Origin: Xylona heveae TC161
Lineage: Eukaryota; Ascomycota; Xylonomycetes; Xylonales; Xylonaceae
Assembly: GCF_001619985.1 (NCBI RefSeq)
Contig: NW_017264205.1
Location: 372,001 to 436,000, forward strand
DNA: 64,000 bases
Reading direction: 5' to 3'
Shown here: positions 48,401 through 60,800 of the stretch, in pieces
Numbering within the stretch: position 1 is the first letter of the stretch
Layout: every line of letters starts with the position of its first letter
Notes under the pieces: model-generated
The model's input: the letters and a program-made list of their open reading frames with translations, nothing else
The model's database searches: none
Told to the model about the DNA's origin: nothing
Translations under genes and position numbers: made by a program

Positions 48401-51400
48401 AGGCGATTCGGTCCACCACAATACTCTGTTGAATTCCCTGCACATGTCATAGTGCAGCCATTATCCGTTGCAGGCAGGGATCCAGTAGATAATTGGTTGC
48501 CGCAGTAGCTTTGAAGACATTAGATAGATTCGGAATTGTAAGGGAAAATAATGCATTAGCTTACCACTCATCACTGTACTCCACACCAAAATAAGTGAAC
48601 CCTGAGCAAGATGTCGCACAAGACTCAACTGTGTTGGCGTTTCCGGCACTTGCCTTGCCAGTCAGTGCTCTGCTGTTGGTTCCTTCGGTGTAGCAGCCGA
48701 GAGACATAAAGTTAGCAGCACGAGAGACAGTGACAGGCCCAGTCGCGGTAGGACCAGATGGCGCGCCAGACGAGGTGGAAGTAGCAGTGCCATTTGTTTG
48801 GTACATATTAAGCCGATTTGGCCCGCCGCAATATTCAGTGTTGTTACCAGCGCAAGTCATCGAGCAGCCACTCGTCGCTGCATCACCTGCAACCGGTGCT
48901 GAGCCAGCATTAAGCGTGTTCCCGCAGTAACTGTTGACAAAGCATGAGCAAAATTGAATATGGGAGACCAGGAGTTGCAAATGCTTACCATTCCCCACCA
49001 TATTCAACACCAAAGTACACGTATCCCGCGCAAGCGGTTTCACACGCCTCGATCGTCATGCCACCGGCTGGAGCTGCTGGCGCATTGCCAGTCAAAGCTC
49101 GACCATTAGTGCCCTCACTGTAGCATCCAATCGAGATGTAATTTGCAACCGAAGGTACAACGATAGGTCCCGAAGGTCCCACGTTGGAGCCGGGCGTATA
49201 TTTGGTTGAGTCGTAGTAGATGCTAATGTAACCTCCAACGCCTCCACACGCTTCACTGGCATCACCAGCGCAGGCAAAAGTGCACAGAGCTTCACTTTCA
49301 TCATGGAACAATGAAGATGGGGGAGGATTATTGCCACACCTGGGTCAATTTAGAACAAAATCCGTGTCACAAAAATGTCTACACCGGAAGGGGGTTTGAT
49401 CACTTACCAGCATTCATCTTGATATTCGGTTCCGGCGAAAATGTACCCTTGCGACAGACAAGTCGTTTGACAAAGGTCGTTTGTATTATCTTGGCTTTCA
49501 TATGGCTCTTGGGGTAACAAACGACCATTTGTGCCGTCCTGGTAGCATCCAAGGTAGAGATATCGAGCGGAACCATTGGCAAGGGTAGGTCCAATTATCC
49601 TATCATGCACCACGCCCTGGATCTGCACAACATGGACGCCAAAGTTCGGATCATCAGTATTCAGAGTCCAAGTGTTTGTGACTGTGAAGTCAGGCACATT
49701 TGGCGGCTCAATGTTGGGAGCGAACATGACAGTTCCGGTAGCGCACTCATTTACAGGTATGGTCTGGGTCTCATGGAGATCAATGCCTGCCGCCGTCGCC
49801 CGGATCACTCCCAGCGGAGGCTTTGACTTGGAAATTGTGAGAACTGAGCCACCCTCGTTGCAAATTTGTATCACACGAGTGGCATTGCCTCCTGGGGCAA
49901 CACTACCAAAGTCCATAAGCACATTGGTTGGTGGTAACCATCCACCTTCGCCATTGCTGATTGTCATTACCGCGATGGGCGCAGTTGAAGCCGATGCTTC
50001 AAACACGGTATAGGAAGAACCACCGTTGGTCCATACATTGAGCCAACTCTGATAGAGCCCTGTCCCATTCAGTGGCTCGAAAGTGACTTGGACGACTATG
50101 GACTGCTGAGGCTGAATGACAGTGCCGACATCAGGTAGGTTTAATGATGTGAAACCATAACCAAGATCCCAGACCCCATCATCACCTTGAGTAGCATTCG
50201 TATAATCGACATCATCATCATCCAAGTCCTCCGTCGTATAACCGTAACCGAAAATGGTCAATGGGGAGAGACCAACATTGGCTATGGAGAATGGCATCGT
50301 AATCGTATCGCCGGTGTCACTGCTGTCATTCAAAACCAGTCCTCCAAAAGCAATGTTAACGGGAGTTAGGGATAAGTAAGCCGCTTCGCTCACTTCCTCG
50401 CCTGTCAAACTGATGGGAAAGACTGACGCGTAGCCAAGCACCGCGTTTTCAGTCAGCAGAGTGAGCGCGGTGCTCTTCACACCGGGGGAGACATTTGGAA
50501 AGCTCGCATTTGGCGCATTAGAAACAGAGGTGTGGGTAAGATCCCACGTAACGGGAAATGTGAACACCGTTCCCGCCTTGACTGCACCCTGAGGCAAAGT
50601 TGCATTATTTACAGTCCAAGAAGGGTCTCCGGTCGTGGCGCCAATGACTTCGGTAATGTCAATAATGGCTGTGCAGGTGACTGTCGCCGTCTTGGAGGAT
50701 CCGAGCGCTACATCTCCAAATGAAACAGGCGAGGTGCAATTGAGGGGAAGGTTGACTGGAGATCCAAGACAGTATAAGACACCGTTTGCGTCTGTCACAT
50801 AGAGCCGCGTGTCTCCAAACGCAGGCCTTTGAAACTTGTTAAGGCCGTTCACCTGAGGCAAGTTGATGGTTTTCAAATAGCCATCCGACCCCGGAACTGC
50901 GTACCATGCGCGGAGTCCTGCATCTGGGTCGCACATCCACAAAATGGCCGTGCCCGCCTTGCCTTGGAATGTTGTGATCGTAGGAATGCCGACTCCTACT
51001 CGGCCAGCAGACGACTCCCGCGTTTGCGCTACTGAGGAAAAGACTGGTTTTCCAGTAGAGTCGAACCCCAGCTTGTAGACATACGTAGGATATCCCACCG
51101 GAGTGGTATAGATATATCCACCCTCAAGTGGATACGAACCAGAGCCGCCAAAAACCGGTTTTTCGTTGTCAATAACTTGAAGCACATTGTCCGTCTGACC
51201 GGGTCCTAGCTTATAGCCACCGAGATTGTCGGCATTGACAATGTAGATTTTACCGTTTTTACCAGCAGTTACGCCAATGCGAGATACACCAGTTCCCTGG
51301 AAAACAGTGGAATCCAAGAGACAGATGCCACCAGAGCCTTGAAAGTATTAGCAAGCAGTTGATCTATGATCGACGCCCTAGAGATGGAAATATAAACTCA

Positions 51401-52670
51401 AAACAAACTCACCAAAATCCTGGTCATCGCCATCCATTCCAATGTAATTGTAGGGCTGGAAATAGTCCGTTAAAGAGACTTTTCCACCGTCCCCAACTCC
51501 AATGTTAACCTGCAAAAAGCCATAAGCATTTGGTTGCAAGTCCCGGGGCGAGACTATGTATAACCTACCACTGCTTCACCGAGCGTACGGCACCCGCTGC
51601 TTCCAGACGCAGGAGTTCCAGAGTTCTCATGCCCCTGACCATTCCCCTGGAGATTCAACAGACATATTAGCCGACTTGCACTTTGTACTTAGCTGATCTA
51701 GGTAATGTTGGGAGAGAGCGTTACTGTGACAAAGAACATTCGCGCCCCATCAGTTGCCATGGCCATGCCACTCATCCAGATTCCGCCTTGACCGCCACCG
51801 CCGTTGTCTTGCCAATTCGTGTCGTGTCCGGAAAGAGGTCCAGCTTCGGTGGCGAAATTGGTTATGATTTTCTTTTGCGTAATATCGACGCCAATCACTG
51901 TCCCGGTGTAGTTGAAGAGATCGCAGTGGCCACCAAATGCTCCATATACATAGCTGCCAATCTGAGTCAAGGCTGGGCGTTGCAGAATGACGCCCCCAAT
52001 GAAATATTTCAAGGGGTCGTTATCAGCTACAGACCCATCGACGAGGATGGGATAGCCTTCAACATCTTCCAAAGTATTAACGTTAACGGCGTAAAAGTAG
52101 TAAACGCCATTGAATACGCCAGTATTTCCAGAAGCTCTGAAGTTTGGAATGTAAGTCTTAACGAAGAAGTACGCTGTATCCGTGTTGGGGTCAATGACTG
52201 GGGTTCCGGTGATACCAATGTAGTTAGGAATATCGGTACAGCCAATTTCTGCTTGCAGAAATGGTGTCTGTACCTGCCGCACATTCAGAATATCACCCGT
52301 CTTTGCGTTGAGGGTTCTGATATAATTTTGAGACGATGCCAGAAAAACTATTTGTACCCCGGTCGAAGGTGGTGTATAGACCAATGGTTTTGCGTAGAAC
52401 TAAAATGGCCAAAGGCCAATGGTTACCTTGCGTATTCGCTCAATTGGGGTCTTCAGGGTCACATACCTGTTCTTGGTAGTTGAAAGCAATCTTCCATAGC
52501 TGCCCAAACTCAGAACTGTCCACCACAGCCGGATCCATGTTGTGATTGGGTAGATACCCTGATTGCGCGGGGTCCGCATCAGAAATGCTGTCAGTAGAGG
52601 CCAATCCCGCCGCAAATGGAGCTACAGCGAGGAGCCAAGCGGCCGCGAACCGTTGAATTGAGAGACGCAT
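45498..52670 (-). CDS. Secreted mosaic protein: beta-propeller, Ig-like repeats, seven WSC domains
   Basis: Predicted extracellular or cell-wall protein of 2,218 residues. Exons: 52670-52467, 52399-51725, 51646-51569, 51509-51413, 51337-49408, 49339-48989, 48930-48565, 48508-48155, 48099-45498. Signal peptide at 1-22 (RFAAAWLLAVAPFAAGLAS). Residues about 25-560 look like a quinoprotein-type beta-propeller (IGCTDIPNYIGITGTPVID, GKIYIVNADN). About 560-930 hold three ASH/HYDIN-like Ig repeats (VSFGDVALGSSKTA, MDFGSVAPGGNATR). Then WSC domains centred near residues 995, 1112, 1234, 1352, 1465, 2015 and 2120, each with GCY..RAL..C..C....GVEYGxECYCGN..C.CAGN...CGG. A 430-residue Ser-rich stalk (1527-1953) splits five from two. 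No GPI or transmembrane end is visible. WSC domains bind glycans in sensors and some enzymes; no catalytic site is recognisable, so a binding or wall role is inferred. Confidence 0.88.
48155..48930 (-). repeat. Tandemly duplicated WSC exons in the WSC gene
   Basis: Exons 48930-48565 and 48508-48155 are closely similar over their whole length at DNA and protein level, with similar short introns. Each begins and ends in the middle of a Cys codon (phase 2), just before CYCGN, so each exon is a symmetrical module. The first part of the last exon and exon 49339-48989 are more distant copies. Confidence 0.8.
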
Positions 52671-55600
52671 AACGAACGAATTGGCCCACCAGCTTGGGCG
52701 CTGGAAGTATTGCGTCTTCACTCAGGATGATAGCGCGGGCAGCAACGAAAGAAGATTCACACTTCACAACAACAAAGCCCGCTGATCTTTGAATCCACTT
52801 CTCGAGCTGAAGGGGCAGACGACGCCTCATATAAAGGCATATTGGTGCGGCTTATACATGACCTCCTCGTGAAGACCGTCTATAGCTCTGCTTAGGCTCA
52901 TGCAAGTGCGCCAACTCGTAGGATCGCCTCGAGGCTCTTTGCAGCCTTTCTCACAGATCCCGAAAGGGTAGGACCCCTGATGGTCAGAACTTGCTTGTCC
53001 TAAGCATTTATCGGGCTGGGGTGCATCTAGAGAAACAACATTGGACCACACGAACTTGACTTATTTGGACCGATAATCCCGGTAGGCTTCAGCCTCGACG
53101 CAGCCAGATCTAGCCACCAGATGGTGATGAAGGTTGCGAATCCAAGGAGCCGGCAGAGCCGTCTGCTCGGGGTCGAGGGTCTAGCTGTACGTTCAAGACG
53201 AATCGAACCATTCATGGGGCTGCGTCTAATTTTGTCCATGCTAAAGACGGCCGACAAGGGACCGACATGAGCTTTCCTCCCCATGGCTCTTCATGCGGCC
53301 TGAATGGCGGCCTGAATGGCGGCGGACGCTCGCACATGGATGATGAGGTCCGACGAGCATACGCTTAGCGAATTACATGATGTTCAACAAGTGCACGAGG
53401 AGACCCTTTTGCTAGTGGGGGTGAGGGGTGCTAAGATTTGACTTCACACGTTGTGGTAAAGGCCGGCACGACATGCAGGGATACGAACCCAAGACATCTC
53501 AGTGGCACAACGCACAGCTTTCGCTCTGCCCTGATAGTTCTGGGGAAGCGGGCACCCTTGGTTTGGCTTCTTCTGCCCCTGTACAAATGCAGGCGAATGT
53601 TGCGGCACTGTACCTGCTCCTTGGCCCAAAATATACAGTGAGGCTTGGATGTTGTCGTCCAACGTCACTCCCCACTCAAATCAATGGGTTGCCGTATTTT
53701 GCCCCGGAAAGTTACCGGAGCGGTCAGCATGCTATGATCTGCCAGACGAATCATTTTCGGCCACTTGCTGGCCAAGGAAAACGGCCAATGGCAGGAATGT
53801 ATTTGGTATCTAAACTGATGGGTTTCGAAGGAGACTCAGCTAAGCCTGTTAATATTACCCACTAACTCTGCAAGGAAAACCGAAGAGCGGAGCGGAAGGT
53901 CTCAATACCAGGGCCGGTGCTTTCGAGCCCCACGAGGATGGGATCAGAACCCTGGGGAGAGATCCATCGAGACAACATGTGAAGCCGTGGGTCCAGGCCG
54001 GGGGAGCGAGGCTCACCAAAGAAAGCAAATACAAGCATGCAGATGTAAATGTCCCAGTCAGAGGACAAATTGGAGCTTATGCGCGGAAAGATGCCGCTGG
54101 TACAGCAATTCCTGCTGGCTTATCTTTTCAGGCCACAAGGCCAATGACACACGAGCATCCAAAAAAGGAGGCATGTTTCTCCTCGCATGCCCATTGGTGA
54201 GGCATCCGTAGCGTCCACGAAAAAGAGTCTTGATGAATGTTGTTGTCGGCTCCAGCCTGGGAGACGTGGTCTCCTCGGATCATTTCGCTTATTGCGCAGC
54301 ATCTTACTGTACCGGCAGCAGGCTTATCATCCCTGTCAATTGCCAATTGAGGCAGGATTTCTTCTAGTTATCTGCTGTTTCTGTTTCTGAGCCAGGTCAA
54401 TTTGAGTTGCGGTTTCTAATTTTTTTTATGTCACATTTTCACTACGTGCATATACAACCTTGCGCTTGCCGAAAGCTACAAAAACTGTCGGCGCCATGGT
54501 CTCCGTGCCGATGTTGGCGTAGATGAATACGAAGTCCACCTTCGGAGTGACGCGACATCGGTCCTGAGGTGGACCAAGGACCAACGAGCCACTTACTCCG
54601 TAAGGCCGAACAGGCCACGGAGAGGCGAATCGACGAGTCATGTAACTGTAATAATGGTTTTCAAGATCACAGACCAAAGCGAGCACGGCCCCGGCCGGCG
54701 ACAGGGGTCTCAAGAGTAAGTGTCGAAGGACGTGACAGCGCAAGAAATTGAACAGGTATTATATTTATGCATGCTCCCTTACCCGCACCAATACCATTGG
54801 CCATAGGGGCCAATAAATGATTTCAGTCCGATGCCACTGCTGTTCAATTAGCGGACTGTCTATGATGCCGAAATTAACCTATGAACATTACTCTCTGCCA
54901 TACTCCGTAGAGTCTCATGAGGATGGCGTTGTCGGTGGCAAAGATCGAGTATCGCAGCCACAATCGTAGAGACTACTGGGCTCATTGAAACACTGCAATC
55001 CGAGGCAAGCGAAGCGGGGCATGCATCGACCAAAATTAGCCCATGACAAGGGTCACTAGGAAGAGGACAATATGCCCAGTCGATGCCGCAATGCTGCCCA
55101 TCTGTTCATGTTTTGTTCAACGAAGTCTAAGAGGGGTTCTGGTAATTGGTCAACATGTGCCCGGCTTCAGGAGGCCAACAGGCGGTCTCTGCCTTGTCCA
55201 TGGCAATGATAGTGTAACACTCATCCCTCCGTGAAGCTAAGTCTCCATTTTCGGGGACGGGAAAGTGGGCGGTATGCTGATTTGTTTTGAGGGGCGGAAG
55301 AGCTAGAAGGGCAAAGATACGAAGTGACGAGCGGCGCAACTGACTTTCGTATCTTCCCGCGGGATAAAGTAACATTTGTGCCTCCTGTTGTGCGTAGTAC
55401 TGTCATGCTTCCCCCTTCAGGTGGAGACCAGCCGTACACACTACCTTAGGCAGAGGTTGAAGGAGATGTAGTTAGTCGAGAGGGCCGTGCTGACTGGCAT
55501 ATACCGGTCGCACGATCCAACGTTGTGACACGTCCCACGACCCAAAGAAAGGAACCCCACGAGGTTGTTTTCTTTCGTCCCAACTAACCTCTTAAAGTCG

Positions 55601-57873
55601 CTTGTACAAAGGTACACTCCGCGACAAGCGCTCTCGCTCTGACCTGGACCCTCCCATCTTAGCAGACGGGAGAGCGCAGGAGCCTCTCTTGCCACTGAAT
55701 CAGCCACGCGTCATGACGTGCGCTGCCTAGACGCCACAGGAGCAAAACCAATTCGCCCATGGCTTTGCACCCGAAGCAAGTCATAACGGTTTTATCTGAT
55801 AAGGGATTAACATATAGGTACAGAAAATTAGTCCCGAGAATCGGCTTTTATCGTGTCGTATTTTGCAATGTTGAGACGAACCAAATGGCAAAAGCCATCG
55901 AAGATTGTTGTCGAATTTTGAAGCGACGCCTTCGGGCGAACCTTAGCAAGAGATTTGACCCCAGAAAGCCCAGAAGCCCTCGTAAAATTCCCGATGCGGG
56001 GAAGAAAAGGGTTCCGGGTCGCTGTGGACCTTAGGCCCCACCAGCGCCGAAACTTTAACTATCGCTTTCTTTTCGGCTGAGGATTTCTTTCTTTCTTGTC
56101 CAGTGAACAGAACCCGTCTCAGGCAGCTACTTTTGCACGCCAGAGCTTCCGAAGCTGGGTAAAATCGGCGAGTGTGGTCGTATCCAGCCGATCGACGAAC
56201 CGTCCGAGGCGTCCTGAAGCAGGCCAGCCATGGCAATCCCGCTAAACTCCTATAAACAATCCCAAATTTTGATGACCAGAACAAAGTAATTGAGCGATTT
56301 TCATTTGCATCAGCAACAATTCGCAATCGGACCCTGTGATCTAATTTCGTCTGCACAATTTTTCAAAGCATAATTGGAACGTGATGCAACAGAACACGCG
56401 TCAATTTTATGGTACAACTTCCTGTGCGACCTCATCCATGGACTCCTCGCGTCGTGACTGGGGCAGTTTCAGCTTCGAGGTCTCACGCTCATGGCCCCTT
56501 GCTTGACAGCCAAGAGACTAAAAGGATTTTCAAACCACTCCTAAAGGCTTGATCCGACTATAAGCCAACAAATTCGGGCAATTTAGACACGTAAACAAAG
56601 CATTTTAACACCACTAACAATACGACACTCTGGGTTTCTTTATGCAAAGAAAAACACATGCATTAAACACATCATTCTTTGCATTGTGAGACGTAATTGA
56701 TGCTGCACATGAGTGCCGCGCCCAAGGTACAGTTGTGCACATGGTGGATCCGAGACCCGATGGGTAGCATCGATGAAATCATGCTTCCCATTGCATGCGC
56801 TGAAGATATTCTAACGAGGACAAGTCTCGGCAACCTGGAGCGGTTTTCTGCTGTACAAAAGTATTCCTGAAACATAGAGGAGGAGTTAATTTAAGAATTT
56901 CATATTCAAGCCGTTTCGAAGCTAAGCTGCGAGCACGAGAAATGAGTCCAAGCGGCCATCAAAAGTCAATTCAAATGAAATGGGCACATTAGACTTATTC
57001 CGGTTGGTAATCTGGCTTCTGAAGCCTGCGATAGAATAGCGTAACGTGCTCTAAAAACCGGGCTGCTGGCTTCTGTGGCGCTTGCTAGCAGTCGGTGGAC
57101 CGGGTCGCCGCGTTGTCTAATCTTTTACGGAGGGAGGTAACGAGGAAGTGATCTTGGCAAAATCTCAAAGGTCCGAGCTCGAACGCAAGGTCATCACGAG
57201 GCTCTCTCGTCGTCCGCGTCAAGAAGCCTCAGAGCGTTCTGGTTTTGATAAAGTGAGTCTGAGACGCTATGACGAACGATCTAGCATCGATTTTCACACC
57301 GTACCTGCCCCTTACACCGTACCTTACTTAAGAAACCTTCGAAGTCTTCTTTATGATCCCGGTCAATTGTAAGGTCGAGTCTTGCCCAGTTTTGGTTCTC
57401 ACGTCCTGTGAAACTATTACTTTTCTTTTGACAAATATCATGCAGCCCACTAGCATCAATGGCAAGGATTAATCATAGAATTTGTGACTTGACTGGTCCA
57501 AATTAATAAGCTTGAGCAAATTTCAGATGATTCGGGTTTGAACAAAGTGGGAAAATAAGCCACGGTTCACAGATTGTTTGATGGAAGCTTATGGGTACCA
57601 CAGGCTGAGTTGAGTTTATTGATTACCCACGTGCAGTATGATAGCTGTAAACCCAAGCGAGAGAAACAGGGACTGCTTTAACTAAACCTGATTTGTGTAG
57701 TTAATCGTGGAGATCAAGCATGATAACATCAAGCCGGGATTATGTAATCCTCCGCATCCCCGAGCTCCTCCAAACATCCAGCCTAAATAGCTTCCCAAGT
57801 TATCATTGGTGAGAGGAGAGAATCCCATGAACAGAGGCCTGCCGACAATTCCCGGCCTATGCGATCGGCGGTC
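52671..57873. other. Gene-poor 5.2 kb between WSC gene and VPS11
   Basis: Upstream of both divergent genes. The frames present are short, overlap on both strands and show no recognisable domain, so I annotate no gene. Two TACTCCGTA motifs (54594-54602, 54901-54909), a duplicated GGCCTGAATGGC word at 53296-53320 and a tRNA-B-box-like word near 53468-53480 are the only marks. Base composition looks ordinary, not strongly AT-rich, so it does not look like heavily RIP-mutated DNA. Confidence 0.5.
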
Positions 57874-57885
57874 ATGTCCTTGGCG
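57874..57885 (+). other. VPS11 first coding microexon
   Basis: ATGTCCTTGGCG then GTTTGT donor; the intron 57886-57960 contains GGCTAAC branch and TTATGCTCAG acceptor. It supplies MSLA in frame to WKTFNFFEV, the conserved Vps11 N-terminus. An alternative upstream ATG cannot be excluded. Confidence 0.7.
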
Positions 57886-60800
57886 GTTTGTTGAACCCCT
57901 CATACCCATTGTGCCGCTTTTCCTCTATCCTGGTTCTGCGGCTAACCTAGTTATGCTCAGTGGAAAACATTCAACTTCTTTGAAGTTTCTCAAATTCAGC
58001 TTCCCACGGAGGGAGAAGGCGCTCCATCCCTGGATGTAGGAACTACCCCTGCAATATCTTGCGTGACAGATGATGCATCTGAGACTGACCGGCATAGAAC
58101 AATGAGCTGAGCTGCATCTGTACGGGCTCCGAAGCCATCTTCTTGGGCGGCGCCGATGGCGTTGTGCGAATCCTGTCCTCGTCGTTTCGCATAGTGCGCT
58201 CATTCAGGGCATATGACACCGGATCCATTACGCACATGAAGCAAATTGATGGCACCTCGCTTCTGCTAACTGTCGCGGAGGATTTGTCCAATGAGCCAGA
58301 ATTGAAGGTATGGGCCTTAGACAAGACCGAGAAGAAGACGGGACACCCCAAATGCCAGAGTACGGTCTCGATTCAGAATGGGCGCAGACAATTTCCTGTA
58401 GGTCCCCTGCTTTGTCTGGTGGGGGGTTGCTGTCTAACACAATGTTGGCGAGCTCTAGATTTCCGCCCTGGCTACCTTGGATGATCTCTCTCAAGTCGCT
58501 GTCGGATTTGCAAACGGATCGGTAACTGTCATACGCGGCGACTTGATCCATGATCGGGGAACAAAGCAGCGGACAGTTTTCGAATCAGAAGAGCCCATCA
58601 CGGGAGTCGATTTTCGCGAGGGCTCCATTACTACTCTCTACATCGCCACCACGGCGCGGATCTTGACCTTGGTCATTTCCGGAAGAGGCCAGGGCCAACC
58701 CGCGCGGGTCCTCGAAGAACGTGGGTGTGGTGTCGGCTGCATGACCGTGGACAAATCAAGCGGAGAGATCGTGGTTGCTCGCGAGGATGCCATCTACCAC
58801 TATGGTGTTCATGGAAGGCTGCACTGCCTTCCGTACGACGGACCAAAGAAGCTTGTAAGCATTTACAAGGACTATATCGGGCTAGTGTCTCCGCCTCGAA
58901 CCAGCTCCTCGCCGAATTCGAGTACAGCAAGGAGGTTTGGAGGAAGCAAGGCCGATGAATTATTCAATACATCGAGTTTCGTTTTACTTGATACTGCTCT
59001 GCGATTCGTGACCCATTCGGAATCCTTGGTCTCACAAGTGAAGGCGATTTTTGCCGAATGGGGAGATCTCTTTTTGCTTACGATGGAAGGGAAGGTATGT
59101 TTTTCGGTCGTATTGGAGAAATTCCTCATTCGCTGATCACCATGTAGCTTTATCGATATCATGAGAAATCATTCAAGCAGAAACTAGAGATCCTCTATGG
59201 CCGAAACATGTATACCCAAGCTATTAGCTTAGCACAAAAGGCTCGTGTCGATATTTCCCAGCAAAATGTCATCTTTCGCCGCTACGGCGACTATCTCTAC
59301 CAAAAGGGCGAGTATGACGCTGCCATGCAGCAATACCTCAAAGCGATCGACAATACCGAGCCGTCCCAGGTGATCCGCAAGGTGAGCACGCACACTAAAC
59401 GCCGATTCCTTGTGCTTTGGAGCTGATATTGTGGACAGTTTTTGGATACACAAAAAATGCATAATTTAATTGAATACCTTGAAGAGCTCCACGAACACCA
59501 TCGAGCCACTGCCGATCATACCACACTCTTGCTCAATTGCTATGCTAAGCTCAAAGATGTTACCAAACTGGAAAAGTTCATCAAATCCCCCGGTGATCTC
59601 AAATTCGATCTCGATACGGCAATTGTCATGTGCCGCCAGGGAGGATACTTTGAACAGGCGGCTTATCTGGCGACAAAGCACGGAGAGCACGAGTTGGTGG
59701 TAGATATTTTGATTGAAGACTCCAAAAAGTATGCTGAAGCGCTAGAGTACATCTGGCGGCTAGAGCCTGACCAGGTAAGTTAAGGTCTGCTCTACTGTAA
59801 ATAGGCCATGCTTATATGAAAATCCAGATGTATCCTAATCTGATGAAATATGCACGGGTATTACTGGGGCATTGCCCCAGGGATACTACTCAGCTATTCA
59901 TCGACTACTACACGGGCAAATTTCGACCGAAAAGAGATCTAATACTACCTGATCAACCAGCAGCACAGAGCGGTGTGTCCAGCGCTGTACAAAGCCTAGC
60001 CGCATTCCTTCCACTTCCATACATGACAACTTTCGCCTCATCAGCCCCAGGGACTCCGGGCCAACAACCCCAAGGTCTGCAAGGTCCAGAAGTGGATATA
60101 GTCCCTGAATATGAGCCTGCGAAACCTAGGTCTGCATTCTCTTGCTTCGTCGACCATCCCGATGAGTTTATTGTCTTTATGGAAGCTTGCCTTCGCGATC
60201 AGACCTTTAGTGAGGAGGACAAGATTGATCTCTACACGACGCTTTTTGAAATGTACCTGCATTCAGCAAAAGGCAAACGGGAAGGCGAAAAGTCGGAGTG
60301 GCAAGCAAAAGCGAAACGGTTGATTGATGGAGAGGATGTACGTTTACCCATCCTGGCTCGCTTGTCTGATGTGCTGACAAATATCCCACCTCTCAGATAC
60401 CTATTGATCCTTCCAACGTGCTGCTGCTCTCCTATCTCTCGAGTTTCCGAGATGGAAGTATCCTTGTCCGCGAGCAACAAGGCTTGTACTTTGATATCTT
60501 TAGATCGTACACATCCGCGAATGATACGGAGGGCGCTATTCGTGCCCTGAAAAAGTATGGGCCCGAGGAACCCCAACTATATCCTGCCGCGCTTGCATAC
60601 TTTACGTCAAACCCTCGTATTCTGGCTGAAGCCGGTGACGAACTTGAAGCTGTACTGAAGAAAATTGATGAGGATGGCCTCATGGCACCTCTGCAAGTAA
60701 TTCAGACGTTAAGCGTCAATGCCGTTGCCACAATGGGTCTCGTGAAGAAGTATCTTCGCGCAACGATTGAAAGCGAGCGGAAAGAGATAAATAATGTAAG

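Noticed and set aside
53451-53545. tRNA-like B-box (GGTTCGTATCC) on the minus strand
   Set aside because: The T-loop A is missing, stems do not pair properly and no good A box or acceptor stem is present. Not a tRNA, and too little for a SINE call.
53870-53960. Second tRNA-like stretch (CTTTCGAGCCCC) on the plus strand
   Set aside because: No complete cloverleaf; arms do not pair. Treated as chance resemblance.
55759-56034. 91-residue frame with basic C-terminus
   Set aside because: No homology I recognise, no splice partner, overlaps a longer frame on the other strand. Not supported as a gene.
58036-58105. VPS11 intron with donor GTGACA at 58062
   Set aside because: It would make an intron of only about 35 nt or shift the frame. 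The donor at 58036 gives 62 nt and the expected protein sequence.
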